A stretch of DNA of 64,000 nt, from the NCBI GenBank assembly GCA_040756415.1, contig JBFLYZ010000012.1:1-64000 (forward strand), in the 5' to 3' direction. Source of the stretch: JBFLYZ01 sp040756415 (GTDB lineage: Bacteria; Bacteroidota; Bacteroidia; JADZBD01). Each line of letters opens with the position of its first letter. Within the stretch, counting starts at the first letter, position 1. The notes beneath the pieces are model-generated. The model searched no databases, was not told the origin of the DNA, and worked only from the letters and a program-made list of their open reading frames with translations. A program made the translations under genes and the position numbers. Below, in pieces: positions 16,892 to 25,980 of this stretch.

Positions 16892-18124
16892 ATGATCCTG
16901 AACTACATCTGGATTTTCTTTTTCCTGGTCGCTTTTATCGTGGCGCTGGTCAAGCTGATCTTTTACCATGACACAGCGATCTTTACTACGATCGTGAACA
17001 GCACATTCGACACATCAAAACTGGCCTTTGAGATCTCGCTCGGGCTTACGGGCGTGATGACCCTGTGGCTGGGCCTGGTCAAGATCGGGGAAGAGGCGGG
17101 AGCGATGCGTTTCATGGCCAGGCTTATCGGGCCTTTTTTTTCAAAGTTATTCCCGGAGGTCCCCAAGAACCATCCCGCCATGGGAAACATCGTGCTGAAC
17201 TTTTCTGCCAACATGCTTGGCCTGAGCAACGCGGCCACGCCCCTCGGGCTGAGGGCCATGCAAAGCCTGCAGGAACTGAACCCCAGGAAAGATACCGCTT
17301 CCAACGCCCAGATCATGTTCCTGGTGATCAATACGGCCGGGCTGACCATTATTCCCATCAACACGATGATGCTTCGCGCGCAGCAAGGCGCAGCCATGCC
17401 TTCGGATATCTTCATCCCCGTTCTGCTCACCACCTTTATCGGCACCCTGGCCGGCATCCTGGCGGTATCGTTCTGGCAGCGCATCAACCTGCTCGACCGG
17501 GTGCTGCTCGCCTGGATGCTCGGTGTAAGCGCCCTCATCGCTGGTATCGTATGGCTCATTACCCGGCTTAGCGCGGATCAGGCAAACGTGTATTCTTCGC
17601 TGGCCGGCAACCTGATTCTTTTTACCATCATTATCCTCTTCCTGCTCGGAGGACTATGGAAAAAAATAAATGTTTACGATGCCTTTATCGAGGGCGCGAA
17701 GGAAGGATTTGGAGTAGCGATCAGGATCATTCCTTACCTGGTGGCCATACTGGTAGGCATAGGGGTGTTCAGGGCTTCGGGCGCCATGGACTATCTCATT
17801 GACGCGATAGCGTACGGTTTCCATGGAATAGGACTGGGCACCGAATTTGTTCCCGCCCTCCCTACAGCCGTCATGAAATCATTCAGCGGGTCGGCCGCCA
17901 ACGGGCTGATGGTAGAGACCATGCAGGTTTACGGAGCGGATTCTTTCACCGGAAAACTGGTGAGCACCATGCAGGGATCGTCCGATACTACCTTTTACAT
18001 TCTTGCCGTGTACTTTGGCTCGGTGGGGATCAGGAGAACGCGTTACGCCCTTGCCTGCGGGCTGATAGCCGACCTGGCCAGCATTATTGCTGCGATACTG
18101 ATCGCTTATCTCTTCTTTGGATAG
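16892..18124 (+). CDS. SpmA/SpmB-like nucleoside-recognition (Gate) membrane protein, fused form
   Basis: 410 residues with about nine membrane helices. The first half matches SpmA (GLTGVMTLWLGLVKIGEEAG, NFSANMLGLSNAATPLGLRAMQSLQELNP) and the second SpmB (GAKEGFGVAIRIIPYLVAILVGIGVFRASGAMD ... TAVMKSFSGSAANGLMVETM ... MQGSSDTTFYILAVYFGSVG). Bacillus has these as separate spore maturation proteins; Bacteroidota do not sporulate and commonly carry the fusion with unknown transport substrate. Its stop codon abuts that of the convergent VWA gene. Confidence 0.88.
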   Translation: MILNYIWIFFFLVAFIVALVKLIFYHDTAIFTTIVNSTFDTSKLAFEISLGLTGVMTLWLGLVKIGEEAGAMRFMARLIGPFFSKLFPEVPKNHPAMGNIVLNFSANMLGLSNAATPLGLRAMQSLQELNPRKDTASNAQIMFLVINTAGLTIIPINTMMLRAQQGAAMPSDIFIPVLLTTFIGTLAGILAVSFWQRINLLDRVLLAWMLGVSALIAGIVWLITRLSADQANVYSSLAGNLILFTIIILFLLGGLWKKINVYDAFIEGAKEGFGVAIRIIPYLVAILVGIGVFRASGAMDYLIDAIAYGFHGIGLGTEFVPALPTAVMKSFSGSAANGLMVETMQVYGADSFTGKLVSTMQGSSDTTFYILAVYFGSVGIRRTRYALACGLIADLASIIAAILIAYLFFG

Positions 18125-19249
18125 TTACCTGAAGGCGTAACCCTGTTTTGCCGCTAATTTCTTTACAATAAGGATTATCGAGTTATCGAGACTTATATTT
18201 TTGTCAGTCTTACCTGTGTTCGCCAGCAATACTTCCTGCGCCTTTTCATAATAAGTCTTTACTCCTTCTTTGTATAGGTCACGTTTGGTCCTTATTTGCA
18301 AAATATATTTTTCCCGTTCAGGAATGCTCATCATCCGCATATTTACCGGGATCAAAGATGTGTCGAGCTTCGAGAACAGTGCAGGATCCTTCGCGTAGGC
18401 ATCAACAAGATCCCAATCACTGCAGTCATACGCAGGTGACGACTTGTAAATGACCCTCTCCCTGAAAAAGGAATTACCTAACAGCTCTGCGATATTATCC
18501 TGTTTGAGCTGGTTCTCCGCCCCTTTCTTTCCTTGCAACCCAAAAGGAAGATACGTGGAATTCAGCTTATTGTTAAAATCCGTTATTTTTTTATCCCAGA
18601 TTGTTTCCTCCATTGTCTTTACAGAATCCTGATTAATCGCACAAAACTCACCATTGCATTCCTTCGCGATCGTTTTCCATAATTCGCAAACCTTATTGGT
18701 TTCTGAACCGCAGAAAATAGTGTTGACATATATATTACGCTTCACCGCCAGCTTGATAGCATCCTTGGTGCTTACGGCACCCTGGTCGAAAGTCTCGTTT
18801 CCGGCAATGAATATAATACGCAGGTCTTCCTTCTCCTCAGACCAGCTTAAGCTGTCGATCGTAAGCTTTAAGGCATATGGGAAATACTCAAATTCCCCTC
18901 CCACCTCAATCATCAGCAGAGCTTCCGAAATCTGCTCCATATCAGTAGTGAGCGGAGTAAGTAGGTTACAGTAGCCGGTGAGCTCATATCCCGGATTACC
19001 CACTATACCGATGGCCATTTCCACAAGGGGCTTTTCCCCGTTCTTTGTGAATCTGTTCAGCTCGTTGATCATGCGCCAGATCCGGCTTTTAGCCTGCGCG
19101 ATCAGGCCGTTCATACTGCCGCTCACATCCAGAAGCAAAGCAATTTGTATCTTATATTCCTTACTATCTGCACCAACGTTAGCACCAGCACAAGCTGGCT
19201 GATTGCAGCACAGCCCTAAGCATAAAAACAACATTCTGATCGTTCGCAT
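18125..19249 (-). CDS. Secreted von Willebrand factor A-domain protein
   Basis: Start placed at ATG 19249, because the residues from MRTIRMLFLCLGLCC form a signal sequence; the frame is open for 22 more codons upstream. The VWA domain starts at about residue 33 with an intact MIDAS, IALLLDVSGSMNGLI (D41, S43, S45), then AIGIVGNPGYELTGYCNLLTPLTTDM and RIIFIAGNETFDQGAV. The C-terminal third (WDLVDAYAKDPALFSKLDTSLIPVNMRMMSIPEREKYI) is helical. It resembles secreted VWA proteins found near other envelope genes in Bacteroidota; a ligand is not predictable. The gene looks AT-richer than its neighbours. Confidence 0.82.
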   Translation of the reverse strand: MRTIRMLFLCLGLCCNQPACAGANVGADSKEYKIQIALLLDVSGSMNGLIAQAKSRIWRMINELNRFTKNGEKPLVEMAIGIVGNPGYELTGYCNLLTPLTTDMEQISEALLMIEVGGEFEYFPYALKLTIDSLSWSEEKEDLRIIFIAGNETFDQGAVSTKDAIKLAVKRNIYVNTIFCGSETNKVCELWKTIAKECNGEFCAINQDSVKTMEETIWDKKITDFNNKLNSTYLPFGLQGKKGAENQLKQDNIAELLGNSFFRERVIYKSSPAYDCSDWDLVDAYAKDPALFSKLDTSLIPVNMRMMSIPEREKYILQIRTKRDLYKEGVKTYYEKAQEVLLANTGKTDKNISLDNSIILIVKKLAAKQGYAFR

Positions 19250-19375
19250 GAAACTGTGAGTTTTGTCATACGCTTCCGCTACCTGAGCACTTCTACCGAG
19301 CATTGGGCCGTTCATGCGATTATCAATAAAACAGGAGGGAAAAGATTAGGCGATTACTGCTATACCGCATTCCCG

Positions 19376-20317
19376 CTAAGCCTTCTTTTTCTTCAGGTAG
19401 ATCTTATCCCCTTCTTTCGGCTGGTAGCCGGGCTTTAGCTTGTTGATCTTATAAATGGATTTTAGTTTTACTCCGTATTGCTGAGAAATGCCATACAGGG
19501 TCTCGCCTTTTTTTACGGTGTGGAATGCCGCATCTCCCTTCTTACGCTTCGGCTCAATGAAAATGATATCCCCCGGCTTCAGCGATGCGCTTTTGCCCAG
19601 ATCATTGTACTTATAGATCAGGTGCAGTCCGGTCTCAAACTCCTGCGCTATGCTCTGGTACGAATCGCCCTGCTGCGCGATGATATACTTGCGGTTATTC
19701 ACCTTCAGGATACTTTTATGCTTCGGTGCGGGAGTAACCACCGGTGTTTTGGTGATCGGCTCTTTCTCCTCTTCCTTGGTCACCGGAACCGTAGTGAGCT
19801 TATCGTATTCGTGCAGCTTATATTGCTCGATGATCTGGATCAGCTTGTAGGCGTAATTGGGGTCGGTGGCATAACCAGCGCTCTTCAGCCCATGCGCCCA
19901 GCCCTTGTAATCGGTGACCTTCAGATCGAAGAGGAACTTGTAACGGTCGCGGGTTTTGAGGAACATGGAATGGTCGCTGTACGACTCCAGCACCGTATTA
20001 TATTTCCTGAAACACTCGTTCTTCTCATCGTCATCCTTGTAATAGGTCATGCCCTCCCAGCCCACATGACATTTAATGCCGAAATGATTGTTGGCGTACA
20101 TGGCCAGGTCGCTGTTGCCGTTCGCGCTTTCTAGCATGGCCTGCGAGAGGGTGATGCTTGCAGGCACCCCGTGCATGAGCATTTCCTTGATCGCATCGTC
20201 CTTGAACTTATCGATATACTCCGCCCGCGTCATCTTGTATTCGGGCGGCTGGGCCGGGGCGATGAGCGCGGCCGTGGAAAGGACGGCTAAAACGATATAA
20301 CGTAACAGCGTTTTCAT
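19376..20317 (-). CDS. Glucosaminidase (GH73-type) with two LysM domains
   Basis: Start chosen at ATG 20317 (MKTLLRYIVLAVL signal peptide); the frame opens 18 nt earlier but that codon would sit inside a promoter-like element at 20333-20340. The catalytic domain has ITLSQAMLESANGNSDLAMYANNHFGIKC, with the glutamate of the LES segment as the likely acid, and the later GWAHGLKSAGYATDPNYAYKLIQII typical of FlgJ/AcmA-like enzymes. Two C-terminal LysM modules (YIIAQQGDSYQSIAQEF and HTVKKGETLYGISQQYG) bind peptidoglycan. It is a periplasmic cell-wall hydrolase. Confidence 0.92.
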   Translation of the reverse strand: MKTLLRYIVLAVLSTAALIAPAQPPEYKMTRAEYIDKFKDDAIKEMLMHGVPASITLSQAMLESANGNSDLAMYANNHFGIKCHVGWEGMTYYKDDDEKNECFRKYNTVLESYSDHSMFLKTRDRYKFLFDLKVTDYKGWAHGLKSAGYATDPNYAYKLIQIIEQYKLHEYDKLTTVPVTKEEEKEPITKTPVVTPAPKHKSILKVNNRKYIIAQQGDSYQSIAQEFETGLHLIYKYNDLGKSASLKPGDIIFIEPKRKKGDAAFHTVKKGETLYGISQQYGVKLKSIYKINKLKPGYQPKEGDKIYLKKKKA

Positions 20318-20332
20318 ACTACAGGCAGTGTA

Positions 20333-20340
20333 CAAAATTA
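20333..20340 (-). promoter_or_regulatory. Putative -7 promoter element for the LysM glucosaminidase gene
   Basis: Minus-strand TAATTTTG matches TAnnTTTG, 15 nt before the ATG at 20317. It supports that start over the upstream in-frame ATG at 20335. Confidence 0.4.
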
Positions 20341-20395
20341 AAAGGGGAACGCACCGAAAGGCTTTGAGGCGGGCGCGGTTTTTAACAGGACGGTG

Positions 20396-21265
20396 TTAAT
20401 CCGGGTTGCCCTGAAGGCCGCCCGTATGCACGGCAACGATGCGGGCGCCCGCGGGGAAATGTCCTTTTTTAAGCTTGTCATAGATGCCAAACATCATTTT
20501 GGAGGTGTATACGTAGTCCAGGTCTACCTGGTTACATTCCCTGAACCGCCTGGCAAAGGCCAGCAGCTCCGCATTCTTCCTGCCAAAGCCTCCGAAGTGA
20601 TAAGCGGTCTCGACCTGCCACCGGTCCCCGTGGCTGCTTCCCGAATAGTGCTGCAGGCTATGGGCGATATCCTTTTCCAGGAAATCTCCTCCTTTCATGG
20701 CAGAAAAGCCTTTTGCCTGCTGTCCTTCCCGCAGCCCCAGCACCAGGCCGGCCAGGGTGGTGCCCGTACCGCATGGACAACAGATATGGTCAAAGGGTAT
20801 ACTGATCAGCGAGGGGATCTCCACACAGCCTTTAAAGCCCTCATAGTTCGAGCCCCCCATCGGTATGAAGTACGCGAACGGGAAGCGACTTTTGAGCTCC
20901 GTGATGAACTCCTCCGAATCGCGCTGCCTGAACCGCTCGCGGGAGATAAAATGCAGCTCCATGCCGCAACTTCGGGCAAACGCAAGCGTTTTATTCAGCG
21001 GCAGCACCGCCTCGCCCCTGATAAGACCGATGGTATGAAAGCCCTGCTCCTTTCCCGCTGCCGCCACCGCTGCAATATGGTTGCTGAAGGCGCCACCCAG
21101 GGTAAGCAGCGAGGTTTTATTCTGCCTGCGGGCCTCTTCCAGGTTGTATTTCAGCTTGAACCATTTGTTGCCTCCCACGCAGGGATGCACGCGGTCGAGC
21201 CGCAGCAGCCAGAGCTCGTACCCGGGAGGAATGACGGGATCGTTCAGCTTCTGCAGCAGGTCCAT
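20396..21265 (-). CDS. PLP-dependent ACC deaminase / D-cysteine desulfhydrase family enzyme
   Basis: 289 residues of the tryptophan-synthase-beta PLP fold. VHPCVGGNKWFKLKYNLEEA holds the PLP lysine (K34 of GGNK), GGAFSNHIAAVAAAGKEQG is the substrate/phosphate region, and CCPCGTGTTLAGLVLG matches the glycine-rich phosphate-binding loop. Family members deaminate ACC or desulfurate D-cysteine; the two cannot be told apart safely here. The enzyme is slightly shorter than typical (about 330). No related pathway gene is adjacent. Confidence 0.83.
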   Translation of the reverse strand: MDLLQKLNDPVIPPGYELWLLRLDRVHPCVGGNKWFKLKYNLEEARRQNKTSLLTLGGAFSNHIAAVAAAGKEQGFHTIGLIRGEAVLPLNKTLAFARSCGMELHFISRERFRQRDSEEFITELKSRFPFAYFIPMGGSNYEGFKGCVEIPSLISIPFDHICCPCGTGTTLAGLVLGLREGQQAKGFSAMKGGDFLEKDIAHSLQHYSGSSHGDRWQVETAYHFGGFGRKNAELLAFARRFRECNQVDLDYVYTSKMMFGIYDKLKKGHFPAGARIVAVHTGGLQGNPD

Positions 21266-21285
21266 TCAACGATCGAAAGGAGAGC

Positions 21286-22140
21286 TTATTCTTTGACCAG
21301 CTCAGAGCTGTACATGACCGTTCCCCCGCCAGATAAGATCCTGAAGTAATAGATGCCGGCCGGCAGGTTGTGGATGTCGATAGTAAAGCTATTATCGCCC
21401 GCCTTTATCTTTTGCCGACCCGTATAAACCAGCTCGCCTATGCTGTTCACGATCTCAATGCCCGCGTCTGCATCGGCAGTCGCGCTTACTTCGCAGTTCA
21501 GCTTGTCAGTAGCGGGAACAGGGAATAAACGGGCCGAAAGCATGGCCGCCAGATCATCCGTGCCGGTAAGGCAGGTACAATCGTAATCGATGATGCCCTG
21601 CCAGGTGAGGTCGATGGTCAGGTTGCCGGCAAAGGCCCCTGTCACCGCCTGTCCCTTACCGGTATAGAGAATGATGTTCGCATCCTGGGCGCCTATGGAG
21701 CCTTCCGGAAGATTAGAATGCGACTCGAGGGTGGCGGTTGTGCTGTTTGTTGTAATAATAACATAAAAGCCGTAGCGTTGCCCCTGGGGGATGCACACGT
21801 TTATCGGCACGGGCACCTGGGTGGGAGGAATAGGACAGGACACGGCACAGGCTGGTGTCCAGCCGGTGATGCTGCCCGCAAGGGTCCATGCCGAAGAGTT
21901 GGTTTCATTACCCGAATAGGTCCCGGTACGGTAATAGACCGACACATCGATCGTCCCGCAGTTCTGCGACATGGTATGGAAATGCCGTATGGTCACCTGG
22001 TTGACCGCCTCGATATCAAAAAAGTATCCTTTTCTCGAAAAGGTGCCTATGCAGGATGAGAGCAGGGAATCGCAGGTTTGTGCGCTGGCGCCCAGGCCAA
22101 GCAGGGAAACAAGCAGGAAAGAGAGGTAATTTTTCTTCAT
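21286..22140 (-). CDS. Secreted T9SS type A protein of unknown function
   Basis: 284 residues: a signal peptide (MKKNYLSFLLVSLLGLGASAQ), a beta-rich body of about 175 residues with several cysteines (TCDSLLSSC, CAVSCPIPP, YDCTCLTG), and a C-terminal T9SS sorting domain (ARLFPVPATDKLNCEV ... NSIGELVYTGRQKIKAGDN ... LPAGIYYFRILSGG). The body (SRKGYFFDIEAVNQVTIRHFHTMSQNCGTIDVSVYYRTGTYSG) resembles a carbohydrate-binding-like or adhesin beta-sandwich, but I do not recognise a named family. Confidence 0.72.
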   Translation of the reverse strand: MKKNYLSFLLVSLLGLGASAQTCDSLLSSCIGTFSRKGYFFDIEAVNQVTIRHFHTMSQNCGTIDVSVYYRTGTYSGNETNSSAWTLAGSITGWTPACAVSCPIPPTQVPVPINVCIPQGQRYGFYVIITTNSTTATLESHSNLPEGSIGAQDANIILYTGKGQAVTGAFAGNLTIDLTWQGIIDYDCTCLTGTDDLAAMLSARLFPVPATDKLNCEVSATADADAGIEIVNSIGELVYTGRQKIKAGDNSFTIDIHNLPAGIYYFRILSGGGTVMYSSELVKE

Positions 22141-22166
22141 GGGTGTATTTTTCAGTAAAATTATAA

Positions 22167-22421
<255 letters not shown>

Positions 22422-22424
22422 GGT

Positions 22425-24431
22425 ATGAACACAAAGGAATTTCAAAAGCTTATCCTGCAGGGAATACCCGACCAGCTTCCACCGCTGAAGCCTTTCGATC
22501 ACGGCCTCAACCACGCGCCCAAGCGGAAAGATATACTTAACGCGGAGGAGAAAAGGCTGGCGGTGCGCAACGCCCTGCGCTACTTTACGAAAAAGTTCCA
22601 TTCCGTGCTGGCCAGGGAATTCGCTGAAGAGCTGAAGACCTACGGCCGCATCTATATGTACCGGTTCAGGCCGGATTATAAGATCTACGCCCGGCCCATA
22701 TCCGATTATCCCGCCCGCAGCAAGCAGGCAGCCGCCATCATGCACATGCTGAGCAACAACCTCGATTACGCGGTGGCCCAGCACCCGCATGAGCTGATCA
22801 CATACGGGGGCAATGGCGCGGTGTTCCAGAACTGGGCGCAGTACCTGCTTACCATGAAATACCTGGCCCAGATGACCGATGAGCAGACCCTGGTGCTGTA
22901 CTCGGGTCATCCGCTGGGCTTGTTCCCTTCGCATAAGGACGCGCCCCGTGCGGTCATTACCAACGGTATGATGATACCGAATTATTCAAAGCCGGATGAT
23001 TGGGAGCGTTTTAACGCGCTGGGAGTAACTCAATACGGCCAGATGACGGCCGGCTCGTTCATGTACATAGGCCCGCAGGGCATTGTGCACGGAACAACCA
23101 TTACCGTGCTTAACGCGGGCCGCAAGCTGCAGAGCGGCAAGGGCGGACTGGGCGGAAGGGTCTTCGTTTCTTCGGGCCTGGGCGGCATGAGCGGTGCCCA
23201 GCCCAAGGCGGCCGTGATCGCTGGCGCCATAGGCGTGATCGCAGAGATCAACCCCAAGGCCACGCAAACCCGCCATTCGCAGGGCTGGGTGGATGAGGTT
23301 TACGATGATCTGGACAAGCTGCTGGCGCGCATAGAAAAGGCCCGGGCTAAAAAAGAAGCCGTTTCGCTGGCCTACCAGGGCAATGTGGTCGACCTGTGGG
23401 AAAAGCTGGCCGCAAAGAATGTACAGGTCGACCTGGGCTCCGACCAGACCTCGCTGCACAATCCCTATGCGGGAGGCTATTACCCCGCGGGACTGTCGTT
23501 CGAAGAGGCCAACAAAATGATGGTCGAGGACCCGTTCAAGTTCCGCGTGGCAGTGCGCAAGAGCCTCAACCGCCAGGTGAACGCCATTAACAAGCTGGCC
23601 AAAAAAGGCATGTACTTTTTTGATTATGGCAATGCCTTTTTGCTGGAGGCCGGCCGTGCCGGTGCCGATGTGATGCTGGATGAGACCCGTTTCAAATATC
23701 CTTCTTACGTGCAGGATATCATGGGGCCTATGTGTTTCGATTTCGGCTTCGGGCCCTTCCGCTGGGTATGCACATCGGCCGATCCGGCAGACCTGGCCGT
23801 TACCGATGAGATCGCCACACGGGTATTGGAGATTATTTATAAGAAAGCCCCGGCCGAGATCCGCCAGCAACTGGCCGACAACATCCGCTGGATCAAAGAG
23901 GCGCAGAAGAACAAGCTGGTGGTGGGGTCGCAGGCCAGGATACTGTATGCCGATGCGGAAGGGCGCATCAAGATAGCGGAAGCCTTCAATAAGGCCATAC
24001 GTGAAAAGAAGATCTCGGCCCCTGTGGTGCTGGGCCGCGATCACCACGATGTATCGGGCACCGATTCGCCTTTCCGCGAAACATCCAATATCTATGACGG
24101 CTCGCGCTTCACAGCCGATATGGCCGTGCATAATTTTGTGGGCGACAGCTTCCGCGGAGCTACCTGGGTGAGCCTGCACAATGGCGGTGGCGTGGGATGG
24201 GGCGAGGTGATCAACGGGGGCTTCGGCATGGTGCTTGATGGAACTAAAGATGCCGACCGCAGATTGAAGAGCATGCTGTTCTGGGACGTAAACAACGGCA
24301 TAGCGCGAAGGAGCTGGGCCAGGAACAAGGAGGCCCTGTTTGCCATTGAGCGGGAGATGAAGCGGAGCAAGGAGCTGAAAGTGACCCTTCCCAGCCTGGT
24401 TGACGATAAGACGCTGGAGGGGTTGTTTTAA
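22425..24431 (+). CDS. hutU: Urocanate hydratase (urocanase)
   Basis: 668 residues, longer than the 550-residue E. coli-type enzyme and typical of the long bacterial form. Motifs: YGGNGAVFQNWAQYLLTMKYLAQMTDEQTLVLYSGHPLGLFPSH, GQMTAGSFMYIGPQGIVHGTTITVLNAGRK, GRVFVSSGLGGMSGAQPKA (NAD-binding glycine run) and MCFDFGFGPFRWVCTS with conserved cysteines. It hydrates urocanate to imidazolonepropionate in histidine degradation, using NAD as electrophile. No hutH, hutI or ftcD is in the window, so the pathway must be split elsewhere or incomplete. Confidence 0.96.
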   Translation: MNTKEFQKLILQGIPDQLPPLKPFDHGLNHAPKRKDILNAEEKRLAVRNALRYFTKKFHSVLAREFAEELKTYGRIYMYRFRPDYKIYARPISDYPARSKQAAAIMHMLSNNLDYAVAQHPHELITYGGNGAVFQNWAQYLLTMKYLAQMTDEQTLVLYSGHPLGLFPSHKDAPRAVITNGMMIPNYSKPDDWERFNALGVTQYGQMTAGSFMYIGPQGIVHGTTITVLNAGRKLQSGKGGLGGRVFVSSGLGGMSGAQPKAAVIAGAIGVIAEINPKATQTRHSQGWVDEVYDDLDKLLARIEKARAKKEAVSLAYQGNVVDLWEKLAAKNVQVDLGSDQTSLHNPYAGGYYPAGLSFEEANKMMVEDPFKFRVAVRKSLNRQVNAINKLAKKGMYFFDYGNAFLLEAGRAGADVMLDETRFKYPSYVQDIMGPMCFDFGFGPFRWVCTSADPADLAVTDEIATRVLEIIYKKAPAEIRQQLADNIRWIKEAQKNKLVVGSQARILYADAEGRIKIAEAFNKAIREKKISAPVVLGRDHHDVSGTDSPFRETSNIYDGSRFTADMAVHNFVGDSFRGATWVSLHNGGGVGWGEVINGGFGMVLDGTKDADRRLKSMLFWDVNNGIARRSWARNKEALFAIEREMKRSKELKVTLPSLVDDKTLEGLF

Positions 24432-24439
24432 GGCATGAA

Positions 24440-24459
24440 AACCTGCCGGCAGGCAGGTT
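24440..24459. repeat. Palindrome after hutU
   Basis: Perfect 8-bp inverted repeat AACCTGCC / GGCAGGTT with a 4-nt loop, nine bases after the hutU stop. There is no U-tract, so it is not a classical terminator; it may stabilise the mRNA end or be a small dispersed palindrome. Confidence 0.5.
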
Positions 24460-24516
24460 GTTCCCGGGCCTTGCATTAAACCTTTAAGGCGGCAAGCCGG
24501 TCAAAAGAGCGGCAGC

Positions 24517-24546
24517 TTGCTTTTCTTCAGAAAAAATATATCTTTG
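24517..24546 (+). promoter_or_regulatory. Bacteroidota-type promoter (-33/-7)
   Basis: TTG at 24517-24519 and TATCTTTG at 24539-24546, 19 nt apart, match the -33/-7 consensus. The element ends five bases before the ATG at 24552, implying little or no leader. Confidence 0.6.
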
Positions 24547-24551
24547 TTATC

Positions 24552-24962
24552 ATGATAAAGAAACTCAGCCCCTACCTTGCAGCCTTCGCGCTTACGGTGT
24601 TCATGGCATCCTGCGCGGATGAAGAACCCACCCCGGCCGATGACCGCGATAAGTTCGTAGGCTCTTTTACCTGCCAGGAGAACAGCCAGCAGAACGGAAA
24701 TTCTACCTTTACCATACACGTCAATAAGTCCGCCAGCAGCGAGACGCAGATCGAGATCGAGAACTTCTACAACCTGGGCTTCCAGAACAAGGCCACGGCC
24801 AGCGTAAGCGGGGGCAATTTCACCATCGCATCGCAGCTTTTCTCGGGCAATACCATCAGCGGCAGCGGCAGCTCTACCGGCTCCACCACCTTCACCATGA
24901 CCTATTACGTGAACGATGGCAGCACCATAGATACCTGCTCGGCCACCTGCACCAAGCAATAG
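24552..24962 (+). CDS. Small secreted lipoprotein of unknown function
   Basis: 136 residues. The signal peptide ends in a lipobox-like MASC, so cysteine 19 is probably lipidated, followed by an acidic ADEEPTPADDRD tether. The remainder is a single beta-rich domain (DKFVGSFTCQENSQQNGNSTFTIHVNKS ... IEIENFYNLGF) with a terminal TCSATC. I do not recognise a family. A clear promoter directly upstream shows it is an independent unit. Confidence 0.7.
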   Translation: MIKKLSPYLAAFALTVFMASCADEEPTPADDRDKFVGSFTCQENSQQNGNSTFTIHVNKSASSETQIEIENFYNLGFQNKATASVSGGNFTIASQLFSGNTISGSGSSTGSTTFTMTYYVNDGSTIDTCSATCTKQ

Positions 24963-24999
24963 CCGCTTTCCGGCCTTTTCCAAAGGGGAAGCGGGCGCG

Positions 25000-25872
25000 C
25001 TATATTAATCTGTAGTTTTTGTACTCTCCTATCCGCCAGCCCAGTTTCTTTTCAATGAGATACAGGATTCTCGCCTTTAGCGGGAATTTCTTTTTCGTGG
25101 GATCGAAGCTGAGCTTCCAGTTCATTCTTTTTATCCTCTCCTCCATCACTTTCGGGTGCGTGCCGCTGAAATGGCTCAGCGAGTCAATAGTGGAATAATC
25201 GAATGCTTCCACGTCCGGGATATTCCTTTTCATCCATTCGTCATCGTGCCACATCCGGTGAAAGCTTTGCTGCTTGGCCTGCTGCTTTTCGGGGGGCTTT
25301 ACCCAGCCGTAATGATGAACGGCAGCATTCACCTGCTTTACCCTGAGCTTGGTATTGTCCTTTTTCCTGAAGCCCTGCGCGTCCCGGTAAGAGGAGATGC
25401 GCTTGTCGTTACGGATGATACGTATTTCTTTCCTGTACCACTGTTTGGAATCGGCCACGTAATCGTATGAGCCGTAAAAATGAATATAGTTGAACAGCAG
25501 GCCGTCAACCCTTTTATCATCCTTCCATCGCTCCATGGCCGATCGTATCTCAGCCTGGTCCCGTTCATGGATCACCTCATCGCCCTGTATGTAAAAACAC
25601 CAGTCGCTGCCGGGCGATACCGCTTCAAAAGCCTTGTTGGTTTCCAGGGCCAGCACCCTGCCGCCCTCGCGCAGGCTGTCGTCCCATACGGTTTCGATGA
25701 TCCTGATCTTAGGCGAACCGATAGAACGGATCAGCCCCAGGGTATCGTCTTCCGAATTTCCAACGGCTACTACCACCTCATCGCACAAAGGGAGAATGGA
25801 GCTGATCGCTTCGATAATGGGGTAATCGAATTTTAGGGCATTGCGCACTATGGTGAAGCCCGAAACCTTCAT
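25000..25872 (-). CDS. Family 2 glycosyltransferase
   Basis: 290 residues with a GT-A fold start: VSGFTIVRNALKFDYPIIEAISSILPLCDEVVVAVG, then DWCFYIQGDEVIHERD, where QGDE stands in the place of the usual DxD metal site. The C-terminal region (VKQVNAAVHHYGWVKPPEKQQAKQQSFHRMWHDDEW) is typical of GT2 enzymes in Bacteroidota. It probably adds a sugar to an envelope glycan or lipid; donor and acceptor are unknown. No other glycosyltransferase is nearby. Confidence 0.82.
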   Translation of the reverse strand: MKVSGFTIVRNALKFDYPIIEAISSILPLCDEVVVAVGNSEDDTLGLIRSIGSPKIRIIETVWDDSLREGGRVLALETNKAFEAVSPGSDWCFYIQGDEVIHERDQAEIRSAMERWKDDKRVDGLLFNYIHFYGSYDYVADSKQWYRKEIRIIRNDKRISSYRDAQGFRKKDNTKLRVKQVNAAVHHYGWVKPPEKQQAKQQSFHRMWHDDEWMKRNIPDVEAFDYSTIDSLSHFSGTHPKVMEERIKRMNWKLSFDPTKKKFPLKARILYLIEKKLGWRIGEYKNYRLI

Positions 25873-25980
25873 AATGAAATGTGAGATGAGAAATATGAAA
25901 TGTGAAACATGCTTAGTTCATGAAATGGAGATGGAATTTGTTGTTTTCATATTTCGCATCTCATATTTCGCATTTCAAAT
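25873..25980. repeat. AT-rich imperfect inverted repeat between the glycosyltransferase gene and purB
   Basis: The gap holds two arms of about 30-35 nt (roughly 25875-25907 and 25946-25977) made of degenerate copies of units such as GAAATATGA and GAAATGTGA; the right arm carries their reverse complements (TCATATTTCGCATTTCA). The arms could pair with a 40-nt loop. The right arm runs into the purB stop codon. It may act as a bidirectional 3' structure; it could equally be a dispersed repeat. Confidence 0.5.

Noticed and set aside
20396..21265. Calling the PLP enzyme an ACC deaminase outright
   Set aside because: The residues that separate ACC deaminase from D-cysteine desulfhydrase cannot be read safely without an alignment, so only the family is given.
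22425..24431. A complete histidine-degradation operon
   Set aside because: Only hutU is present; none of the neighbours resembles hutH, hutI or a formiminoglutamate enzyme.
24440..24459. The palindrome after hutU as an intrinsic terminator
   Set aside because: No run of T follows on either strand.
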